This document shows positions 25,188-34,240 of a DNA stretch of 64,000 nucleotides, piece by piece (within the stretch, counting starts at the first letter, position 1; the number at the start of each line of letters is the position of its first letter). This stretch comes from Roseiarcus sp963775575. Lineage in GTDB: Bacteria > Pseudomonadota > Alphaproteobacteria > Rhizobiales > Beijerinckiaceae. Where the stretch lies: positions 1,178,001 to 1,242,000 of the forward strand of contig CAVZJG010000002.1 in NCBI GenBank assembly GCA_963775575.1, in the 5' to 3' direction. The position numbers were made by a program, and so were the translations under genes. The notes beneath the pieces are model-generated. The model was not told the origin of the DNA. It did no database searches and saw nothing but the letters and a program-made list of their open reading frames with translations.

Positions 25188-27058
25188 GCGAATTCGACAA
25201 CCCGGCGGTGATGACCGAGCCGAGCCTGCCGCCGGCCGGCGGCTCTTCCGTGCCGACCTGGAACGAGCCGTCGAAGGCGGACGTGTTCGAAAGCGCCTAT
25301 CGGGCGGCGCAGGTCAACGCTTTCTCGAATTCTAAGCTCATTGCGCTGCGACAGGAGATTGCGCAGCGCAACAAGGCGGTCAAGGACGCCACCGGCCAGG
25401 ACCTCGAGGACCCGACGAACGGCGGCTATGAAGCGGAGGCGTTGCAGCGCCTCAGCGCCGAAACCGGCGCGCCCGGCCTGCGCACCACCGATCCCTCGCT
25501 GTCGCTCGCCGACGCCGCGCGGATGCACGCGTTGCAGCTCCAGGTCTACCAGGAGCGGCTCGACGATCTCGCCCAGCGCTACCCCGCCGCCGGGATCGGC
25601 GGCGACGTCCAGACGTCGGCGGGCTTGCTCGCCAACCAGGCGGTCGGCGACGCCCAGCGGATCTCTCAGGCCGCCGGCGGCGGCCTCGTCAACTGGGCGG
25701 CGTCGCTCGCCGGGGGCGTCGCGGCCGGCTGGCGCGATCCGATCCAGCTCGGCGCGCTGTTTCTCGGCGGCGGCGAGGCGACCGTTTTCAAGTCGGTCGC
25801 CGGCCAGATGCTGGAGACCTTCGTCCGCCAGGGCGCGGTCAACGCCGGGATCCAGCTCGCCGAGACGCCTGGCGTCGCCCAATGGGCGGCCGAGCGCGGA
25901 GCGCCGATGACCACCGGCGAGATCGCCGACGACGTCGGCCGGGCGTTCCTATTCGGCGGCGCGCTCGGCGCCGGCGCGAAGGGCGTCGGCGCGGTCGCCG
26001 AGCGGCTGCTGCGCTCGCGCGAGCTGATAGCGAAAGCCGGCGCCGGCGACGCGAACGCCGCCGACGCGCTGCGCGAGGCGATGCCGCCCGGCGCGGCGCC
26101 GGAGCTGGCCGCCGCGCTGCGCGGCGTCGCCGCCGACGCCCGCGCGGCCGAGGGCGCGCCGAAGGGCCTGACGCCGGAAGCGGCGCGGCCGCTGCTGCGC
26201 GACGCGGGGCGGGCGATGGAAGACCCGCGCGCGCCGCTGCCCGTGCCGCCGGAAACGATTGTGGGCGCCTCATTTTCTGTCGGCGATCGCGTCTTCGTCG
26301 CGCCGAACCATCTCGCGGCCATGGAAGAAGCGCAAAGGGCGCTCGGCTTAACCGGACCCAACGCGGAACAAGACCTTATCGATCGCGCCGGCGGCGGCGC
26401 TGATGGATTTATGACCTCGACCGGTCGCGTCGTCGATCGGGCCGAGGCGGCAACGATCGCGAAAGCCGCCGCGCAGGGCGTCCCCGCCGGCCCTGAAGGA
26501 CGCTTGAGGTCGGAAGACGTCATCGCCGCGCGCGAGGCGCAAGCGCGCGCCGTCGCCGCCGGGCTGCCGCCCGATTATGCGCGCCTGGCGGCGGCGATGG
26601 CCGATCCGGCCGAGCACGGGGCGCTGATCGACGATCTCATCCGCTTCGCGCCGCGCGGCCAACTCGAGGCGCGGCGCGTCGTCTCGGAAGCGATGCGCGA
26701 CCGGGCGCTCCCCGAGGCCTCGTCGCGCCTGCTCGGCGGCGACGAAGCCCCGGCTTCGCGGATGCTGGAGACCCCGCGCCAGGGCCGCGCGCCTGAGCCG
26801 CGGGCGGCGGCGGCGGAAGGGAGAAGCGAAGGTGCAAGCAGAACAGCCGTTGAAACGCAGCCTCAGGCCGCCAAGCCGCCGCTCAATGACCGGATCGACG
26901 ACCTCTTCCCCGAGGGAAAGGCCGCCGCCGGCGATCCCCTCGGCAAAGTCCCCGTCGAGCGCGACGGCAAGCTCGTCCTCGTCGACCGCGCCGACGCTGG
27001 GCGGCCCGCGGCGCGGACCGAATATCTCGCCGGCCTGATCGAAAACTGCATCCTGTAG
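25184..27058 (+). CDS. Large internal virion protein, 624 aa
   Basis: GTG start overlapping the previous stop. Helical N-terminus (VFESAYRAAQVNAFSNSKLI, YQERLDDLAQRYP), then two Gly/Ala-rich hydrophobic stretches around residues 155-200 and 250-275 (WAASLAGGVAAGWRDPIQLG; FLFGGALGAGAKGVGAVAER) that could enter membranes on ejection, and a polar C-terminal half with a long Ala/Glu-rich region. Placed with the ejection proteins by position; no enzyme motif seen. Confidence 0.7.
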   Translation: MSEFDNPAVMTEPSLPPAGGSSVPTWNEPSKADVFESAYRAAQVNAFSNSKLIALRQEIAQRNKAVKDATGQDLEDPTNGGYEAEALQRLSAETGAPGLRTTDPSLSLADAARMHALQLQVYQERLDDLAQRYPAAGIGGDVQTSAGLLANQAVGDAQRISQAAGGGLVNWAASLAGGVAAGWRDPIQLGALFLGGGEATVFKSVAGQMLETFVRQGAVNAGIQLAETPGVAQWAAERGAPMTTGEIADDVGRAFLFGGALGAGAKGVGAVAERLLRSRELIAKAGAGDANAADALREAMPPGAAPELAAALRGVAADARAAEGAPKGLTPEAARPLLRDAGRAMEDPRAPLPVPPETIVGASFSVGDRVFVAPNHLAAMEEAQRALGLTGPNAEQDLIDRAGGGADGFMTSTGRVVDRAEAATIAKAAAQGVPAGPEGRLRSEDVIAAREAQARAVAAGLPPDYARLAAAMADPAEHGALIDDLIRFAPRGQLEARRVVSEAMRDRALPEASSRLLGGDEAPASRMLETPRQGRAPEPRAAAAEGRSEGASRTAVETQPQAAKPPLNDRIDDLFPEGKAAAGDPLGKVPVERDGKLVLVDRADAGRPAARTEYLAGLIENCIL

Positions 27059-27067
27059 GAGCAACGC

Positions 27068-29533
27068 ATGGGCATCCGCGATTGCATCGGCGCGGCGCTC
27101 GACCGCGGCGCGATCACAAGGGAAGAGGCGGAATTCCTCAACGAGAAGGCCAAGGCCTTCGAGGAGACCGACGGCCAAGCGGCCAAGGCGGCGTTCGGCG
27201 ATCGGCTGCGCGCGGAGGAGCTGGAGCGCCGGAGAGTGGAGCTTTTGAGCGCGACGGCGGCGGGCGCGATCTACTCGGACGTGCGCCGCTTCGCCCGGCT
27301 CTGGGGGCGCGCCGACGTGGTCAAGGCGTTCTATGCGCTGTTCGAGAATTTCGGCTCCGGGTTCCAGAGCTTCCGCTCGATCCGCTCGGCGCTGCTGTCG
27401 CAATCGCTGTCGGGAATGAACGACTTCATGCACGCGTTCCGCCGCAACGTGGCGATGAAGCGGCTCAACCGTCCCCTGCTCGACGACGTGATCCGCGGCC
27501 TGCACGGCGAGAACGTCTCCGATGTGGCGAAAGCGCTGGGCCAGAGCTGGTCGAAGGTCGCGGAGAAGCTGCGCGCGATGTTCAACGCCGCCGGCGGCCA
27601 CATCGGCGAGCTGAAGGACTGGGCGGTCCCCCAGAGCCACGACGCCGGCGCGCTTCTTCGCGCCGGCTTCGACGCCTGGCGCGCGTTTATCGAGCCGCGC
27701 CTCGATTGGGATCGCATCAAGCGGCCGGCGACCGGCCTGACGGTTCCCCCGGGCGAGCGGCGGGGCCTGTTGCGCGGCGTCTACGACAGCGTCGTCTCCG
27801 ACGGCTGGAACCGCCGCGACCCCTCGCTCGAAACCTTCGGCAAGGGCGCGCTCTACAACCAGCGCGACGACGGGCGCTTTCTCCACTTCAAGAACGCCGA
27901 CGCGTGGCTGGAATACTCGAGGAGGTTCGGCGCGGGCGGCCCTTACGCCGCGCTGATCGACCACATCTCCGGCCTCACCCGCGACGTGGCGATGATGAAG
28001 CGCTTCGGCCCCAACCCGGCGGCGATGGTGGAATGGCTGAAACAGGTCGTCGCCAGCGAGGCCGGCAAGTTCAAGAGCGAGCAGCCCTCGATGTTCCGCG
28101 GCCAGAGCGGCCAGACCGCGGACTTCACCGCCAAGAAGGCCGCCTACATGCTCGACGGCTTCCATGACGCCGCGCGCGGCTCGTCGATGCCGTTCTCCCG
28201 CACCGGCGCGGCCATCGCCATGTTCCGCGACCTGGAATACAGCGCGAAACTCGGCTCGGCGGTGGTGTTGCACGCGATCACCAACCCGATCATCCAGGCG
28301 ATGGGCCGCTATTTGCAAGGCCACAGCCTGGTGACGCTGCCGCTCGAACTCGCCAAGGGCTTCACCCGCGGCGAGGCCGACGAAGCGGGGTTGATCCTCG
28401 ACGACGCGCTGGTCCACCTGGAAAGCGGCGCGCGCGAGCAGTCGGCGTGGATGAAGGCGCGCGAGGTGACGCGCTGGCTGCCGTCGGCGACGACGCACTG
28501 GAGCGGCCTCGACGCGGTCCGCCGCGCATCGCGCCGCTCGGCGTTCATGGGGCAGATGTCGACTTACGGAAAAGTCGCGGGCAAGGAATTCGCCGATCTG
28601 CCGGCCCGCATCCGCGACGGCTTGCAGGGCTTCGGCATCGAGGCCAAGGCATGGGACGCGATCCGCGCCGCTCCGTACGACGCCGAGAGCGGCCATCCGT
28701 TGCTCAGGCCGCAAGACATCGCCGATCCCGAGGCGGCGCTTGCCTATCGCGGCCTGCTGCACGGGCAGGCCGAGGCGCTGGTGCCGTCGTCGAACCTGCA
28801 TATCCAGGCGGCGACCGCTTTCGCCAACCGCTCGCCGCTGGGCAAGGAAGTGGTCAAGAGCGCGTTGGAGTTCAAGTCCGGCTTCCTGGCGACACTGTGG
28901 CTGACGCAATGGCAGCAAATCGAACGTGAACTGACCCGCAACGGCCGCGGCGCGGCCGGCGCCTATCTCGCCGCCTCGGCGATCGCGCTGACCGCCGGCG
29001 GCCTGCTGGCCCTCCAGCTCAAGCAGATCGCCGCCGGCAAGGACCCGCTGGCCATGGACGCCGACAGCCGCGACGGCGCGACGACCTGGGGCCGCGCTTT
29101 CATGACCTCCGGCGCGCTCGGCATTTACGGCGACTTTCTCGCCTCCGAGTTCTCCTCCTACGGCCACGGCCTGACCGAGACGCTGGCCGGCCCGACGGTG
29201 ACCGGCGCGGCTGATATCGCCGACAGCGCCAAGAAGGCCGGCCAACGCGCCCTCGCCTGGGCGACCGGGGCCAAGCCGCCGGCGGGATCGGAGGAAGACG
29301 ACGCCCTCAAGGCGCTGCGCAACAACACGCCGATGCTGTCGACCCATTGGGCGCTGCGGGCGGCGTTCAACCGCGTCATCCTCGACCAGCTCGCCTACAT
29401 GACCGACCCGCGGGCGCACCAGGCGATGCGGGCGACCGAGCAGCGGGTCAAGAAGGACACCAACCAAGGCTTTTTCTGGCCTCCCGGCGAGCTGACGCCG
29501 GACCGCGCGCCGGAATTCACGATGGGGCGTTGA
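27068..29533 (+). CDS. Large internal virion protein (ejection protein), 821 aa
   Basis: Last of the three large virion genes, starting nine bases after the previous stop with GGAGCAACGC upstream. Mostly helical: 'REEAEFLNEKAKAFEETDGQ', 'AVVLHAITNPIIQAMGRYLQ', and a hydrophobic span near residue 640 (AGAYLAASAIALTAGGLLAL). It resembles the C-terminal parts of T7 gp16-like proteins encoded in this position. No catalytic motif is evident. Confidence 0.7.
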   Translation: MGIRDCIGAALDRGAITREEAEFLNEKAKAFEETDGQAAKAAFGDRLRAEELERRRVELLSATAAGAIYSDVRRFARLWGRADVVKAFYALFENFGSGFQSFRSIRSALLSQSLSGMNDFMHAFRRNVAMKRLNRPLLDDVIRGLHGENVSDVAKALGQSWSKVAEKLRAMFNAAGGHIGELKDWAVPQSHDAGALLRAGFDAWRAFIEPRLDWDRIKRPATGLTVPPGERRGLLRGVYDSVVSDGWNRRDPSLETFGKGALYNQRDDGRFLHFKNADAWLEYSRRFGAGGPYAALIDHISGLTRDVAMMKRFGPNPAAMVEWLKQVVASEAGKFKSEQPSMFRGQSGQTADFTAKKAAYMLDGFHDAARGSSMPFSRTGAAIAMFRDLEYSAKLGSAVVLHAITNPIIQAMGRYLQGHSLVTLPLELAKGFTRGEADEAGLILDDALVHLESGAREQSAWMKAREVTRWLPSATTHWSGLDAVRRASRRSAFMGQMSTYGKVAGKEFADLPARIRDGLQGFGIEAKAWDAIRAAPYDAESGHPLLRPQDIADPEAALAYRGLLHGQAEALVPSSNLHIQAATAFANRSPLGKEVVKSALEFKSGFLATLWLTQWQQIERELTRNGRGAAGAYLAASAIALTAGGLLALQLKQIAAGKDPLAMDADSRDGATTWGRAFMTSGALGIYGDFLASEFSSYGHGLTETLAGPTVTGAADIADSAKKAGQRALAWATGAKPPAGSEEDDALKALRNNTPMLSTHWALRAAFNRVILDQLAYMTDPRAHQAMRATEQRVKKDTNQGFFWPPGELTPDRAPEFTMGR

Positions 29534-29575
29534 CTCCCTCCGGGCCCCGGCCGTAAAATCTCGCGGGGGTGCATC

Positions 29576-29827
29576 ATGAAAACTTGGATCGCGCTTGCGC
29601 CGCTTCTCGTGCTGGCCGCGTGCGCGTCCGCCCCCTCCGACGATGCGGTCTGCCAATCCTTCGGCGCGATCCCTGGATCGGACGCCTATGTGAGTTGCCG
29701 CGTCCATAGGGAGAGCGACCGCTCCGCGCGGATCAACGCGCTCATCGATGCGCCCGTTTATTCGCCGCCTCCGTACGTGGCGCCGATCCTGCCGGCGCCG
29801 CCGGGCTCGACGTTGCCGGGCTACTGA
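29576..29827 (+). CDS. Small phage lipoprotein
   Basis: 83 aa with a lipoprotein signal: basic start, hydrophobic core and lipobox LAAC at residues 13-16, then 'ASAPSDD'. Two further Cys (VCQSF, VSCRV) may form a disulphide. The C-terminus is Pro-rich (YSPPPYVAPILPAPPG). It would sit in the inner or outer membrane; spanin or superinfection-blocking roles are possible. First of several exported proteins at this end of the prophage. Confidence 0.75.
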   Translation: MKTWIALAPLLVLAACASAPSDDAVCQSFGAIPGSDAYVSCRVHRESDRSARINALIDAPVYSPPPYVAPILPAPPGSTLPGY

Positions 29828-29942
29828 CCCAATTCTCCAGTGGATAACCGTGCGACGGACATCATCGGCCGCCCCGCCTTGATCGTCGAGGACGCCCTCG
29901 AAGCGCTCCTCGCCGAGGACGCCTGACCCTCATTTGACCGCC

Positions 29943-29974
29943 CTCGCGGCCCCGCATCATCGCAGGGCCGCGAG
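29943..29974. other. Hairpin before the tail-fibre genes
   Basis: Perfect arms CTCGCGGCCC (29943-29952) and GGGCCGCGAG (29965-29974) with a 12-nt loop, ending nine bases before the ATG of the first tail-fibre gene. No T-run follows, so an RNA-processing or translation-control hairpin is more likely than a terminator. The gap 29828-29942 shows no gene with a usable ribosome site. Confidence 0.6.
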
Positions 29975-29982
29975 AGGGCCGA

Positions 29983-30516
29983 ATGTCGTTTCAAAACCCG
30001 CTCCCCCCGGGGATACGCCAGGTCGTCCCCGACTACGTTTCGGACGGGGTGACGCTCGCCTGGGGCTTCCCGTTCCGGCTGTGGGCGGCGGCCGATCTCA
30101 GCGTGTTCGTCTCGTCGAACGCCGGCGCGACCTGGACCGAGCTGAACAACGGCGCCGACTACACCGTCGCGATCGTCGGCGTCACCGCGGCGACGGTCAA
30201 TCTCGCCGCCGCGCAGCCTTCCGGCAACCTCATCCGCCTGATCTCCGCGCGCACGCCCTCGCGCACCACTTCGGTGGTCAACGATGGGGTGGTGCAATCG
30301 GCGCCGATGGAAAGCGAGCTCGATTGCGTCGAGGCGACGATGCAGGAGCTGCGGCGCGACGTCGACGCCATCTCGGCCGGCGCCGTCGCCGCCTTCATCG
30401 CCGCCAACGGCGGCTTCCAGTTTCTCTACCAGACCTGGCTGGGGGGCCTGCCGACTGCGGCGCCTTCGACCCACGGCGTCTTCTGGAACAACGCCGGCCT
30501 GGCGGTGCTCTCATGA
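29983..30516 (+). CDS. Tail fibre attachment protein (T7 gp17 N-terminal type)
   Basis: 177 aa. It matches the N-terminal domain that anchors T7-like fibres to the tail: 'DYVSDGVTLAWGFPFRLWAA', 'NAGATWTELNNGADYTVA' and 'AAAQPSGNLIRLISARTPSR'. In T7 this domain is fused to the fibre; here it is a separate gene whose stop overlaps the next ATG. The C-terminal helix (ELDCVEATMQELRRDVDAIS) is probably the trimer-forming stalk. Confidence 0.85.
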   Translation: MSFQNPLPPGIRQVVPDYVSDGVTLAWGFPFRLWAAADLSVFVSSNAGATWTELNNGADYTVAIVGVTAATVNLAAAQPSGNLIRLISARTPSRTTSVVNDGVVQSAPMESELDCVEATMQELRRDVDAISAGAVAAFIAANGGFQFLYQTWLGGLPTAAPSTHGVFWNNAGLAVLS

Positions 30517-31973
30517 TCCCTCGCCTCTTGCGCGCAGGCCCGCTTCTCCTCCTTCTCGCCGCCGCGCCGGCGGCCGCCTCCGACCTGCCCAGCATGCAGC
30601 TTGGCGCGTCGACCACGGTCGGCGGCCAGGCGTTCGCGCCCTCCGCCTTCACCGACGCGACCAACGCGGCCAACATTTCCAGCGGCGTGCTGCCCGGCGC
30701 CCGGCTGCCGACGACCCTGCCGAGCGGCGAGACGATCCCCTCGCCGACGGTGACCGGATCCTTCACCGCGCCGGGCCTGGTCACCAACGGCGATCTCGCC
30801 AATTCCTCGACGACCGTCAACGGGCAAGTCTGCGCGCTCGGCGGCTCCTGCGCCATCGCCCAGATGGCCGGCTTCCGCAATCGGCTGATAAACGGCGCGA
30901 TGGCGATCGACCAGCGCGGGCTTTCCTCGAGCGCGGCGTCGGTCACCGGGTATATCTCCGGGACCACGCTGACGGTGACGGCGGTCGGATCGGGGACGCT
31001 CGTCGTCGGCCAGGCGCTTTCCGCGACCGGCATGACCGCCGGCACAACCATCACCGCGCTCGGGACGGGAACGGGCGGGACCGGAACCTACACCGTCAAC
31101 GCTTCGCAGACGCTGTTCTCGTCGGGCTCGCCGGGGACGATCGCGGGCTCCGGGCAAGAAATCGTCGCCGGCGCGGCGCTCGCCTATTCCGTCGACCGTT
31201 TCTACGCCTACTCCACGGGCGCCAACGTCGTCGGCCGGCGGATCGCCGGCGCGGCGCCCGATCAATTCCTCTACCAATTCACCGGCGCGGCGTCGGCGAC
31301 GGGGATCGGCCTCGCCCAGCGCATCGAGGCCGCCAACAGTTTCGATCTCGCCGGGCAGACCGCGACGTTGAGCGTCAGGCTGGCGGACTCGCCGCTGACG
31401 ACGGTCAATTGGACGGCTTACTACGCCACGACGACGGACGCCTTCGGCACGCTGGCGAGTCCGACCAAGACGCAGATCGCGACGGGCTCGTTCACCGTCA
31501 ATTCGACGGCTGCCGTCTACAGCGCGCAGATTTCCGTTCCCTCGGCGGCGACGACGGGCGTCGAGATCGTTTTGAGCGTCGGCGCGCAGACCAGCGGGAC
31601 GTGGACGATCGGCGAGGTCCAGCTCGAATTAGGCCAAGTCGCGACGTCGTTCGAGCGGCGGCTGGTTTCAGAAGAGACATCCGCATGCACGAGATATTTT
31701 CAGTCGTTCATCGGCCCCGGTTGGGGTTCGATTAGTTTTGCAAGCTACGGCGCCGCGTCGAGCTGGCCCACGTTTTCGCTCTTCATTCCTCCAATGCGAG
31801 TAACGCCAACTACCGCGCTCGTCGGAGGATGGTCGAGCAGCAACGCGGCAAGCCAAGCGATCAATGGCGTGTCGCCAAATCTCGTTGAAGCACTTTACGA
31901 GATTGTCGCCACGGGCTCTGCTTATTGGCAGAGCCCGCCTGGCGGCGGGTTTACTCTGTCGGCGGAGCTTTAG
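30513..31973 (+). CDS. Tail fibre / receptor-binding protein with signal-peptide-like start
   Basis: 486 aa, ATGA overlap with the attachment protein. The body has 'GFRNRLINGAMAIDQRG', 'YSVDRFYAYS' and 'WTIGEVQLELGQVATSFERR', typical of distal fibre proteins with a beta-sandwich binding domain. The first ~22 residues (MIPRLLRAGPLLLLLAAAPA AAS) look like a Sec signal peptide, which is unexpected for a virion protein. From about 31690 the sequence has lower GC, suggesting exchange of the receptor-binding tip. Confidence 0.75.
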   Translation: MIPRLLRAGPLLLLLAAAPAAASDLPSMQLGASTTVGGQAFAPSAFTDATNAANISSGVLPGARLPTTLPSGETIPSPTVTGSFTAPGLVTNGDLANSSTTVNGQVCALGGSCAIAQMAGFRNRLINGAMAIDQRGLSSSAASVTGYISGTTLTVTAVGSGTLVVGQALSATGMTAGTTITALGTGTGGTGTYTVNASQTLFSSGSPGTIAGSGQEIVAGAALAYSVDRFYAYSTGANVVGRRIAGAAPDQFLYQFTGAASATGIGLAQRIEAANSFDLAGQTATLSVRLADSPLTTVNWTAYYATTTDAFGTLASPTKTQIATGSFTVNSTAAVYSAQISVPSAATTGVEIVLSVGAQTSGTWTIGEVQLELGQVATSFERRLVSEETSACTRYFQSFIGPGWGSISFASYGAASSWPTFSLFIPPMRVTPTTALVGGWSSSNAASQAINGVSPNLVEALYEIVATGSAYWQSPPGGGFTLSAEL

Positions 31974-31977
31974 GGCC

Positions 31978-32370
31978 ATGACCTATACGCTGATGGCGAG
32001 ATCGTCCGGCGTCGTCCGCGACGCCGACGGCGCTTGCATTCCCGCCGATCCCGGCAACGTCGACTGGCAAGCCTACCAGCTTTGGCTCGCCGCCGGCAAT
32101 GCGCCAGCGCCCGCCCCGTCGCCGCCGCCGCCGGTTCCCTCCTGCGCGCTCTGGCAGTTGCAGGCCGTCATGACCCCCGCGCAATGGACGGCCGCGCAGA
32201 GCGCCGTCGCGGCGCTCGTCAATCCGACCGTCTCGGCGTTCCTCGCTCGCGGCGCGAACGTCATCCCGGCCAACTCGACGACGCTGCTTTCGCTAGGGGC
32301 GGCGATCGGGCTGACGGCGGCGCAGGTGAGCGCGCTGATCGCCGAGGCGAGCGAGGTCGCCATTCCATGA
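31978..32370 (+). CDS. Probable tail fibre accessory protein
   Basis: 130 aa from the ATG at 31978. The N-terminus 'YTLMARSSGVVRDADGACIP' with 'NVDWQAYQLWLAAGN' is the pattern of small proteins encoded after tail fibres and thought to aid fibre assembly. A Pro-rich linker then leads to a helical half (TPAQWTAAQSAVAALVNPTV). ATGA overlap with the next gene. Confidence 0.6.
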   Translation: MTYTLMARSSGVVRDADGACIPADPGNVDWQAYQLWLAAGNAPAPAPSPPPPVPSCALWQLQAVMTPAQWTAAQSAVAALVNPTVSAFLARGANVIPANSTTLLSLGAAIGLTAAQVSALIAEASEVAIP

Positions 32371-32723
32371 TCCGCTTGCTCGCCGCGCTTCTCCTCCTCG
32401 CCGCGTGGCCGGCGCTCGCCGCGCCGCGGGCCTGCGCGCTGGTGGACGGACGCATCGTCGCCGAGGCGGAGGTGCGCGCCGTCGCCGCGTCATGGGACGC
32501 GCCGATCGCCGAATATCGCGGCGCGGACGCGCGGGACGTCGCTGTCGCGCTGCTGGCCGAAGGCGTGGCGATCCCCGACGACGCCCAGAGCGTGCTGGCG
32601 TTCGTGGTCGCGGGCCGCACGCGCGTGGCGGCGATCGACCAGGGTTGCGTGCGCGGCTTCGGCGTTCTCGACGCCGGCGACTGGAGCCGCGCGCTGAAGC
32701 TCGCGCTGGGAGAGCCGACCTGA
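32367..32723 (+). CDS. Exported small protein, 118 aa
   Basis: Starts in ATGA overlap. Clear Sec signal peptide (IRLLAALLLLAAWPALA, cleavage before APRAC). The mature part has two Cys (RACALVDG and QGCVRGFG) that could form a disulphide in the periplasm. Family not recognised. Part of the exported-protein block of the prophage. Confidence 0.65.
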   Translation: MIRLLAALLLLAAWPALAAPRACALVDGRIVAEAEVRAVAASWDAPIAEYRGADARDVAVALLAEGVAIPDDAQSVLAFVVAGRTRVAAIDQGCVRGFGVLDAGDWSRALKLALGEPT

Positions 32724-32805
32724 GCGGCCACCTGGGCGACGCCGCGCTGATCGTCCTCGTCGCCGTGTTGTTCGTCGCGTTGGCCAGGAGGATGTGAGGA
32801 CAGCC

Positions 32806-33486
32806 GTGAACGGATATGCGGGTTTCGACCGCCTCGACCCGCCCACGGCGGCGCAGCGGGCGTGGCTCAGAAAATGCGCGAACGCGAACCTGCGCTGGCT
32901 CGGCGGTTACCTGCCGTCGCCGTCGCAACCCTCGCGGGCGTGGTGCGGCCTGTGGCCGACGCTGAGGACGGAAGGATGGGGCCTCGCGCCGGTCTACGTC
33001 GGCCAACAGGCAATGGGGCCAGGCAGCCACATCGTCACGGCCGCGCGAGGCGCGATCGATGGGCGCGACGCCTGCGTGAAGATGGCGGCGGAAGGCTTCC
33101 CCGCGAAATCCCGTGTCTTTCTCGATCTCGAAAGCCCGTCGCCGGAGTTCATCGCGTCCGGCTATGTCGCCGCCTGGATCGACGCCGTGTTCGCGAACGC
33201 GTTCAGCGCCGCCATCTACTGCTCGTTCGCGCAAGGCCCGCAGCTGGCGCGTCTGCGTCCGAACGCCGGTGTGGACGTCTGGGTCTACCATGTGCCGACG
33301 GTCGGCCGGACGAGCTACCCGACTGACGATTTCCCCGATCTCGACCCCCAGACGAGCGGCTTCGCCGGCGCGTCGCTATGGCAGCTTCGCGACAACGTCG
33401 CGATCCCCGACGCCGCCGCGCCGGGCGGCTGGATGGTGGTCGACCTCGATAGTTCCATCCGCGCCGATCCGAGCGCGGCCAACTGA
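32806..33486 (+). CDS. GH25-like (DUF1906 type) glycoside hydrolase, candidate endolysin
   Basis: 226 aa from the GTG at 32806, which has GAGGA seven bases upstream. TIM-barrel family pattern: 'GYAGFDRLDPP' at the start, 'WGLAPVYVGQQ', 'SRVFLDLESPSPEF', 'AAIYCSFAQGPQL' and 'ASLWQLRDNV'. The acidic pair in FLDLE is in the place of catalytic acids of lysozyme-like barrels. No signal peptide, so it would need a holin; the next gene is a holin candidate. Confidence 0.7.
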   Translation: MNGYAGFDRLDPPTAAQRAWLRKCANANLRWLGGYLPSPSQPSRAWCGLWPTLRTEGWGLAPVYVGQQAMGPGSHIVTAARGAIDGRDACVKMAAEGFPAKSRVFLDLESPSPEFIASGYVAAWIDAVFANAFSAAIYCSFAQGPQLARLRPNAGVDVWVYHVPTVGRTSYPTDDFPDLDPQTSGFAGASLWQLRDNVAIPDAAAPGGWMVVDLDSSIRADPSAAN

Positions 33487-33497
33487 AGGAGCTAGAG

Positions 33498-33695
33498 ATG
33501 TTGCAGAATGTGTTGACCGCCAATGTCGCCCGGCACCTCGCCTGGCAGATCGGCGCCGCCGCGCTGACCGGCGCCGTCGCCGCCATCGCTCGCGTCGACT
33601 ATTCCTCGGTCGGCGTCTACGCGCCAGCCGCGCAGATGGCCGCCGCGCTGATCGGAGCGATCGTCAACGAGGCGCTCGGCACGGCGCCGAAGTGA
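33498..33695 (+). CDS. Small membrane protein, holin candidate
   Basis: 65 aa, starting 12 bases after the hydrolase gene with AAGGAG upstream. Two hydrophobic segments (~17-33 WQIGAAALTGAVAAIA; ~42-60 APAAQMAAALIGAIV) separated by a short polar turn, with short charged ends: the form of a class II holin. Position next to the putative endolysin supports this; no family match is claimed. Confidence 0.55.
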   Translation: MLQNVLTANVARHLAWQIGAAALTGAVAAIARVDYSSVGVYAPAAQMAAALIGAIVNEALGTAPK

Positions 33696-33745
33696 ACTCT
33701 CGGCGCGCTGGGCGCGCCGTCAACCTCGAGCAAGGAAGCCTCCCG

Positions 33746-34228
33746 ATGCGCAAGTTTCTCGCTTCAATCACGGTCGCCGCCGCGCTGGCGCTCGGCGCGG
33801 GCGCGGCCGCCGCCCAGCCCGCCGCTTCGCGCGCCGCGACGACGACCAAGCCGGCGGCGACTCAGCCGTTCAGCGCCTTCGCCGCGATCCAAGCCGCGTT
33901 AGCCGGCCCGAGGCAGTTCACCCTCGACGACCTCAGCGCCGCGTTGCAGGACGCCAATTCGCGGACGCCGCCCGATACGCGCCACGCGCCATGCTGGTCG
34001 GCTCTGATCGTCGTCGTGAACACGAAGATCGCCGACCCCTTCCCGAGCGGCCTCGGGCTCGCTCAACTCGTCCAGAAGGGCTTCGACCTCCAGGCGGCGA
34101 TGAACGATCAGACCTGGAAGGATCAGCTCGCGACGGGATGCGCCCTGACCGTGCTCGACCTGGGGACGAACTTGAACGCGCTGCTCGCCAAGATCGGCGT
34201 CTCGGCGCTGCCGATCCCGAAATTGTGA
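33746..34228 (+). CDS. Exported phage protein, 160 aa
   Basis: ATG preceded by AAGGA. Sec signal peptide (KFLASITVAAALALGAGAAA AQ), then a Thr/Ala/Pro linker and a helical domain (FTLDDLSAALQDANS, GLAQLVQKGFDLQAAMNDQT) with two Cys. Similar to small periplasmic proteins found in phage ends, but unnamed. Role unknown. Confidence 0.65.
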   Translation: MRKFLASITVAAALALGAGAAAAQPAASRAATTTKPAATQPFSAFAAIQAALAGPRQFTLDDLSAALQDANSRTPPDTRHAPCWSALIVVVNTKIADPFPSGLGLAQLVQKGFDLQAAMNDQTWKDQLATGCALTVLDLGTNLNALLAKIGVSALPIPKL

Positions 34229-34240
34229 GCGCGAACTGAC

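Noticed and set aside
26348..29707. 1119-codon minus-strand open frame
   Set aside because: Antisense shadow of two virion genes with strong family order and ribosome sites; composition typical of a non-coding frame in high-GC DNA.
29840..29926. 28-codon frame (GTG start) encoding DNRATDIIGRPALIVEDALE
   Set aside because: The peptide looks protein-like but there is no ribosome site and no neighbour overlap; too short to support.
30513..31973. Diversity-generating retroelement target in the tail fibre
   Set aside because: No reverse transcriptase gene and no template repeat of the fibre 3' end are present in the prophage.
32719..32797. 25-residue hydrophobic peptide between two exported-protein genes
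   Set aside because: It reads as a single membrane span, but the only possible start is a CTG overlapping the previous stop; not enough to call.
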